From the NCBI GenBank assembly GCA_951640165.1, contig OX621252.1:23643934-23707933 (forward strand): 64,000 nt of DNA. The letters run 5' to 3'. The translations under genes and the position numbers were made by a program. Shown here piece after piece: positions 58,945-64,000 of the stretch. Position 1 is the first letter of the stretch. The number at the start of each line of letters is the position of its first letter. The DNA comes from Pseudoips prasinana. Lineage: Eukaryota; Arthropoda; Insecta; Lepidoptera; Nolidae. The notes beneath the pieces are model-generated. The model was not told where the DNA came from and ran no database searches. It saw only the letters and a list, made by a program, of their open reading frames with translations.

Positions 58945-59181
58945 TGTATATACGGTACATACACCAAAATATTTTTTTTTACAATTTTTGTCTGTCTGTC
59001 TGTTTGTTTGTTCCGGCTAATCTCTGAAACGGCTGGACCGATTTTGACGGGACTTTTATTGGCAGGTAGCTGATGTAATAAGGAGTAACTTAGGCTACTT
59101 TTATTTTAGAAAAAGTCATTTATTTTACTAAAAAACAAAATAAACTAATTAACACGCGGACGAAGTCGCGGGCACAGCTAG
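58945..59181 (+). mobile_element. Helitron-like element, second type
   Basis: GGTACATACACCAAAATA near the start, TGTCTGTCTGTCTGTTTG, AACGGCTGGACCG and GGACGAAGTCGCGGGCACAG, then CTAG (59178-59181) followed by T. The start is approximate. Partner copy at 33445-33674. Confidence 0.65.
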
Positions 59182-59448
59182 TAAACAATAATTGAAGTAT
59201 ATGATCTTGATTTCTACACAGGAATTAAGTTAGATTGTCTGGAATTGGCACGGACGATCTTAGTTTGTTAATAAATTAAAATTGTTTATTATGTGTAAGA
59301 CATTTGCACGCCGAAAGGCTAATATGGAACGGTATTTATAATTAGAAATAAGAACAATGTAAGAAAGAACCATATTTTTGCAAATAAAATAATTTGAATC
59401 TTAGAAAGTGCAGTGCGGATATGACATCCGAAAATTTAAAAATAAAAA
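59182..59448. other. AT-rich, nothing recognised
   Basis: No signal. Confidence 0.4.
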
Positions 59449-60127
59449 ACCGGCCAAGTGCGAGTCAGACTCGCACATGAAGGGTTCCGTAGCAGCAAGT
59501 ATTTGATTAAATGAAAGCAAATTGCGGTTTAGAACGTATTAAAAAAAAACTACTTGCTAGATCTCGTTCAAACCAATTTTCGTTGTTAGTTTCTATGGTA
59601 ATGTACAACATATTTTTTTTTTATTGGGTAAACTAACAATATTACACTATAATAATGTTTAGGCTATACAATATAATTAAGTATGATATCCACACCGTTT
59701 ACCACAGTATATTTTTTTTAGTTTTATCATTCTCTTATTTTAGAAGTTACATTGGGGGGAACCCATTTTACCACTTTGGAAGTGTCTCTCGCGCAAAATA
59801 TTCAGTTTAGACAAAAATGGTATTAGAAACCTCAATATGATTTTTAAAGACCTATCAATAGACACCCCACATAGGTACGACGAAAAAAAAAAAATTGAGT
59901 TTCTTTTCGATGTATGGCGACCCCCCAAAATTATTGTTCTTTTTCTATTTTTGTGTTAAAATCTTAACGCGGTTCACAGATTACACCTACTTACCAAGTT
60001 TCAGCAGTGCAACTCTTATAGTTTCGGAAAAAAGTGCCTGTGACATACGGACGGACAGACAGACAGACAGACAGACATGACGAATCTATAAGGGTTCCGT
60101 TTTCTGCCATTTGGCTACGGAACCCTA
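59449..60127. mobile_element. Repeat bounded by AGGGTTCCGTA / TACGGAACCCT, ~680 bp
   Basis: CCGGCCAAGTGCGAGTCAGA and AGGGTTCCGTA (59481-59491) at the left; TGACATACGGACGG, a (CAGA)n run (60050-60076), ATGACGAATCTATAAGG and TACGGAACCCT (60116-60126) at the right. The inverted end motifs and the (CAGA)n run match a repeat I recall as abundant across Lepidoptera. Class uncertain. Non-coding. Confidence 0.65.
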
Positions 60128-60326
60128 AAAAGGGGCCCAAAAATGTAATCCGTTAATTTTGTCTACAGGTTTTATAAATTAGTGGGTATGAAATTCAAAA
60201 ACTTAATACATTTTGGAACGCAGTAGTAAAAAAATACTAGCACCAACAATTTAAAAAGGCGCGAAATATAATGTAATCCTTAAAAAAGAAGCGGAGCGAA
60301 TGCTTCCACCGTACCACGAATATGTA
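60128..60326. other. AT-rich spacer
   Basis: Nothing recognised. Confidence 0.4.
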
Positions 60327-60461
60327 TAGACACCAGCACATCCAGCTACTCAAATCTGTCAAATTTCTTTTATAGATTTTCAACTTTATCACATAAGCAT
60401 AAGGTTAACTTTCAATTGGGGAAATTTGACAGATTGGGTTAGCTTGATGTGCTGGCGTCTA
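60327..60461. mobile_element. TA-flanked MITE, copy 3 (135 bp)
   Basis: Flanked by TA (60325-60326 and 60462-60463). Arms contain CACCAGCACATCCAGCTAC and the inverse AGCTTGATGTGCTGGCG. Closest to copy 2 at 26.5 kb. Confidence 0.85.
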
Positions 60462-60463
60462 TA

Positions 60464-60721
60464 CAAACTCATAAACTGCCACCCTAACGTGAAGCTCGTA
60501 ATAAAAACGCCATCAATTCGGCTCCTAACTCTTTTGAGATTGAGTCGCGGTGATAGCACATTAACCTGTATTGTTTGAACCACTAAACCTGTAAAAACAG
60601 GCACTTAGATCAACCATCTCCTTTTTATGATCGCAAGAGGTGATACTGAGTATAGCACCTTCTTGGTTGTAAACTTATTTTCGAATATGTTTGAACTTAA
60701 ACCATTCTGAACTATGTATAA
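60464..60721. other. AT-rich, nothing recognised
   Basis: No signal. Confidence 0.4.
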
Positions 60722-61170
<449 letters not shown>

Positions 61171-61274
61171 TATATACGGAGAACAGATGTGATATTTTGT
61201 AGGAATATGATATTATGTTTGTAATGGATAATCTCAAAAAGTACTAAACTAATTAAAAATATTTCATTTATATT

Positions 61275-61538
61275 GACGGGCCTGTTGGCGTGGTTGGCAA
61301 ATGCTTGCTTTTCACGCCTGAGGTCGTGGGTTCGATTCCCACCCAGGACAGATATTTGTGTGCATGAACATGTCTGTTGTTCTGAGTCTGGGTGTGATTA
61401 TCTATTTAAGTATATCTTTACAAAAGAAAAGTAGTATAATAGTATATCAATTATCTGGTTTCCATAGTACAAGCTCTGCTTAATTTGGGATCAGATGGCC
61501 GTGTGTAAATAATGTCCCAGGATATTATTATTATTTAA
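61275..61538 (+). mobile_element. SINE-A, most complete copy
   Basis: GACGGGCCTGTTGGCG head, A box TGGCGTGGTTGG (61286-61297), perfect B box GGTTCGATTCC (61329-61339), body with GTGTGCATGAACATGTCTG and TTCTGAGTCTGGGTG, 3' half with TCTGGTTTCCATAGTACAAG and TTGGGATCAGATGGCC, and an ATTATTATT-type tail. Both pol III boxes are intact. This copy defines the family as used here. It resembles the Metulj-type SINEs of butterflies (from memory, unverified). Confidence 0.92.
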
Positions 61539-61550
61539 TAAGAGACATTG

Positions 61551-61797
61551 GCTGTGTGGCTGACGGGCATAAATAATATCGCCATCCCATCTCATCCCGT
61601 GGAGGTCGTATAAGTCGTCTCGTATACCAGAGAACGGGCAGCAGCGTTCTTCTGAGTACTATGACCATATTACTGCGATCGCCAATATCGCCACGCTTGG
61701 CAGACGCCAAGCGTGGCGATTATGGCATATCCCCCCTTTTTGGGGAGGCTCTTGTCCAGCAGTGGACGTCATTCGGCTGGCATGATGATGATGATGA
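61551..61797. repeat. CACTGCTGGACA-family repeat (form I), inverted, with internal hairpin
   Basis: GGCTGTGTGGCTGACGGGC to CCAGCAGTGGACGTC and an ATGATGATGATGATG tail. At 61687-61720 ATCGCCACGCTTGGC is followed, after AGAC, by its perfect inverse. Other copies have this block only once. Confidence 0.8.
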
Positions 61798-62469
61798 AGA
61801 GACATTATCAGCGAGTGACGTGGGCTTGTATTTTCATTAAAAAATGAGATACATAGACAAAAATATAACCCAAGGTAGCAAAAAAATGCCTAAAAATGTT
61901 TCTATTTGGCTTGAAGTAGGTACTAAGTTTTATAACTGCCCGTGTGGTGGTTAATTACATACTTAAACTTGAACGTACTGGACGATCCGGACGTCGAGAA
62001 CACCAATTACCGACACCAAGTAAAGAAGATTAGATACTCTCGTGACACTACACATCAATCGATATATCGTACTTGCCGAACGAGAGAACGAACGTGTTTT
62101 CGTATAGATGAAATGTCCTCTCCGGTCCTCAATAGGACGAGATGCTCGCGTTTTTGCGTATTAACGTAGATGCAGATGGACAAAACGTCCTTAAAAAGTA
62201 ATGACCCTCTCATTCATCACCCCGTCAGTAACCGCCCAGAGTCGAAGTTCGAACCCCAAAGGTGGTCTCCCTTGAAACGAAAAAAAATGTATGTAACTTG
62301 AAAGTAACTGAATAGGAACAAAGAAAAAAAGGTTAATAAAGAAGGATAACAAAATAGTGTGCAATACATATGAAAATGACTCTCCAAAAACTTTTCGCGT
62401 TCAAATATATATCCTGTAACAAATTTCCGTCCTTTTTCCAAAATCACTCCGACAAAAACTATATGATAT
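61798..62469. other. AT-rich; 75-codon frame not supported
   Basis: 61942-62169 has a slightly GC-richer plus-strand frame (Arg/Thr-rich) without a recognisable domain, start context or splice partner. Confidence 0.3.
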
Positions 62470-62727
62470 TAATAATATCCTGGGACATTCACACACGGCC
62501 ATCTAATCCCAAACTAAGCATAGCTTGTACTATGGAAACCAGATAACTGATAATAATATATTACATATACTATTTTTCTTTTGTAAATACATACTTATAT
62601 AGATAATTTACACCCAGACTCAGGAAAAACAGACATGTTCATGCACGCAAATATTTGTCACGGGTGGGAATCGAACCCACGACCTGCGGCGTGAATGGCA
62701 GCGTATCTACCAACCACGCCAATAGGC
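62470..62727 (-). mobile_element. SINE-A, near full length
   Basis: AATAATATCCTGGGACATTC to GTTGG..CCAATAGGC. B box intact on the minus strand (GGTTCGATTCC). Confidence 0.88.
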
Positions 62728-63890
62728 AATATCTACTATCCAGCAACCGAGATGAAAGATGTTAAACAAATAAAACCGGACATAATAAGAAAATGCAAAA
62801 CGAATCATCGTTAAGTATATCGTTTCGTAACAAGGTCCATTTATGATACGATATAAATGCAACAAAATAAGGATAAAATAAAAATGGCTGCCCGAGGCCC
62901 ATATCCCACACCTTGTTAACGTAAGAAGCTAACTTCTTTTTTATTGGCAACACCTTTAACGGTTTAGCGTTTCGAATAACTTTGAATTCGGAACGTTTTT
63001 ATTGTTACTTCGAAGCACGTTTGACTAAATTAAACGTTACCTGTTTGTAATAAGATAGAAATTCTTTTGTGATATATACGCACGAAGTGCTGAGGCGATA
63101 AATAAAAAGTTTTTCATTTGTTTTGTTTTACGTCAAACGTGAATGTTTGCGTCAGTCTAAATTAGACCTTTACGTTGAATTATAGAGTCGTTTTTGTTTT
63201 AAGTTGTTTAGTATCTTTGCGATAATGTCAGTCTAAACCAATATTGAAGTAACATTACAGATATTGTCATTTTAATGTAACTGGAAAACATTGTCCGCTT
63301 ATGACTACGGATGAATCTAAAGTCCTGTTTATGAGAATGAGGTAGGGAAATGTTACAAGTTTTTATATCTTGTTTTATTTTAAAATAAGAAATAAAAGAA
63401 AGATTGGTACATTAAGATGATGTATAAAATGAAGAGATTGTTTGAATCTAAACCAAATATAAAAGAGGTTCTGAGTCCCTCTCGGAGCCATATAGAGAGT
63501 GACTAAAAACATGGATTTAACTTAACTTATTTTTATTTTATCTGTGTGATAAATTAATTAGTATTTTAATTTGTTGTCAATATAATTATTCTTCTTATGT
63601 CTCAGTATAAACCACTAAGTTGCAGAACATGTTACCACCATTTAAAGTATGGGGGACGAAGTGCGGAGCTCGGACACCCAGGTACTCAATTTGTCGAACC
63701 CCAACCATGACATTATATCAATACGTTCCAACTGCCCCGATTATTCATTCCCGTACACCATCATCCCAATAACGTCTTAGACGATCCGGTCAAAGGAATC
63801 AAGACTTACCAAGAAATAGTTATGTTATTAGAACCTCTTGTAACTCTGACCACGATCCAACATATCAAAATCGCCGGCCTAATTTATATT
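62728..63890. other. AT-rich, nothing recognised
   Basis: No gene. Short frames near 62.8 kb are unsupported. Confidence 0.4.
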
Positions 63891-64000
63891 GGATGTAATT
63901 TGTGTCCGTCTATTATATGTTTGTAAAAAGTACCCCGCGACACAGGGAATAGATTCCGTAATGCGGGCGTTGTCTTTAAAAAAAAAACCCAAAAAAAAAA
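63891..64000 (+). mobile_element. SINE-B, 5'-truncated, A-tail at the window edge
   Basis: GGATGTAATTTGTGTCCGTC, TATTATATGTTTGTAAAAAG and CCCCGCGACACAGGG, then GGGCGTTGTC and an A-rich tail that reaches base 64000. The head is missing. Confidence 0.85.

Overview
This 64 kb window looks like AT-rich, repeat-dense nuclear DNA from a moth or butterfly (Lepidoptera). The evidence is the mix of repeats: at least fourteen copies or fragments of one tRNA-derived SINE with a GGTTCGATTCC B box, a second tRNA-derived SINE family, LINE 3' tails, short Helitron-like elements ending in CTAG, a repeat carrying a 'CACTGCTGGACA' motif with CAT/ATG-triplet ends, several MITE-like inverted-repeat elements, and cecropia-type mariner elements. 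No bacterial or viral gene organisation is visible. I cannot name the species.

The only complete protein-coding genes I can defend are three mariner transposases (9.0-10.3 kb plus strand, 30.4-31.7 kb minus, 54.3-55.6 kb plus). Each element is exactly 1288 bp, lies between TA dinucleotides, has ~31-bp terminal inverted repeats and encodes the same 339-residue D,D34D transposase with all catalytic aspartates. By eye the three differ at only about four positions in total, so the family has moved very recently and may still be active.

Host signals are weak and fragmentary. There is a TATA/initiator-type promoter with a CpG-rich leader near 14.9-15.0 kb, a very GC-rich island at 51.0-51.25 kb, a GC-rich patch at 56.17-56.35 kb, and next to it at 56.44-56.58 kb a short exon-like segment that reads open on both strands with splice signals on both. 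Smaller CpG-rich spots lie near 0.5, 4.8, 6.2 and 20.75 kb. The window is therefore probably long intron and/or intergenic sequence around one or more genes whose exons are mostly outside or too short to recognise.

Region by region: 0-9 kb is mostly unique AT-rich DNA with a palindromic MITE, a LINE-tail repeat and one CACTGCTGGACA repeat. 9-10.3 kb is mariner copy 1. 10.3-30 kb is a mosaic of both SINE families, a TA-flanked MITE, CACTGCTGGACA repeats, a SINE split by a nested LINE tail, and a tRNA-like pol III unit at 28.26 kb. 30.1-34 kb holds mariner copy 2 among Helitron-like elements. 34-50 kb has striking perfect hairpins (35.5 and 40.2 kb), a MITE with ~80-bp arms, a 133-bp AT microsatellite, a back-to-back MITE pair and a 19-bp hairpin-forming tandem repeat. 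50-57 kb contains the CpG-rich candidate gene parts and mariner copy 3. 57-64 kb returns to SINE/Helitron/MITE mosaic and ends in a second-family SINE whose A-rich tail runs into the window edge.

The autonomous element with all its parts is mariner. The SINEs, LINE tails, MITEs and Helitron-like pieces seen here are non-autonomous or truncated and would need enzymes encoded elsewhere.
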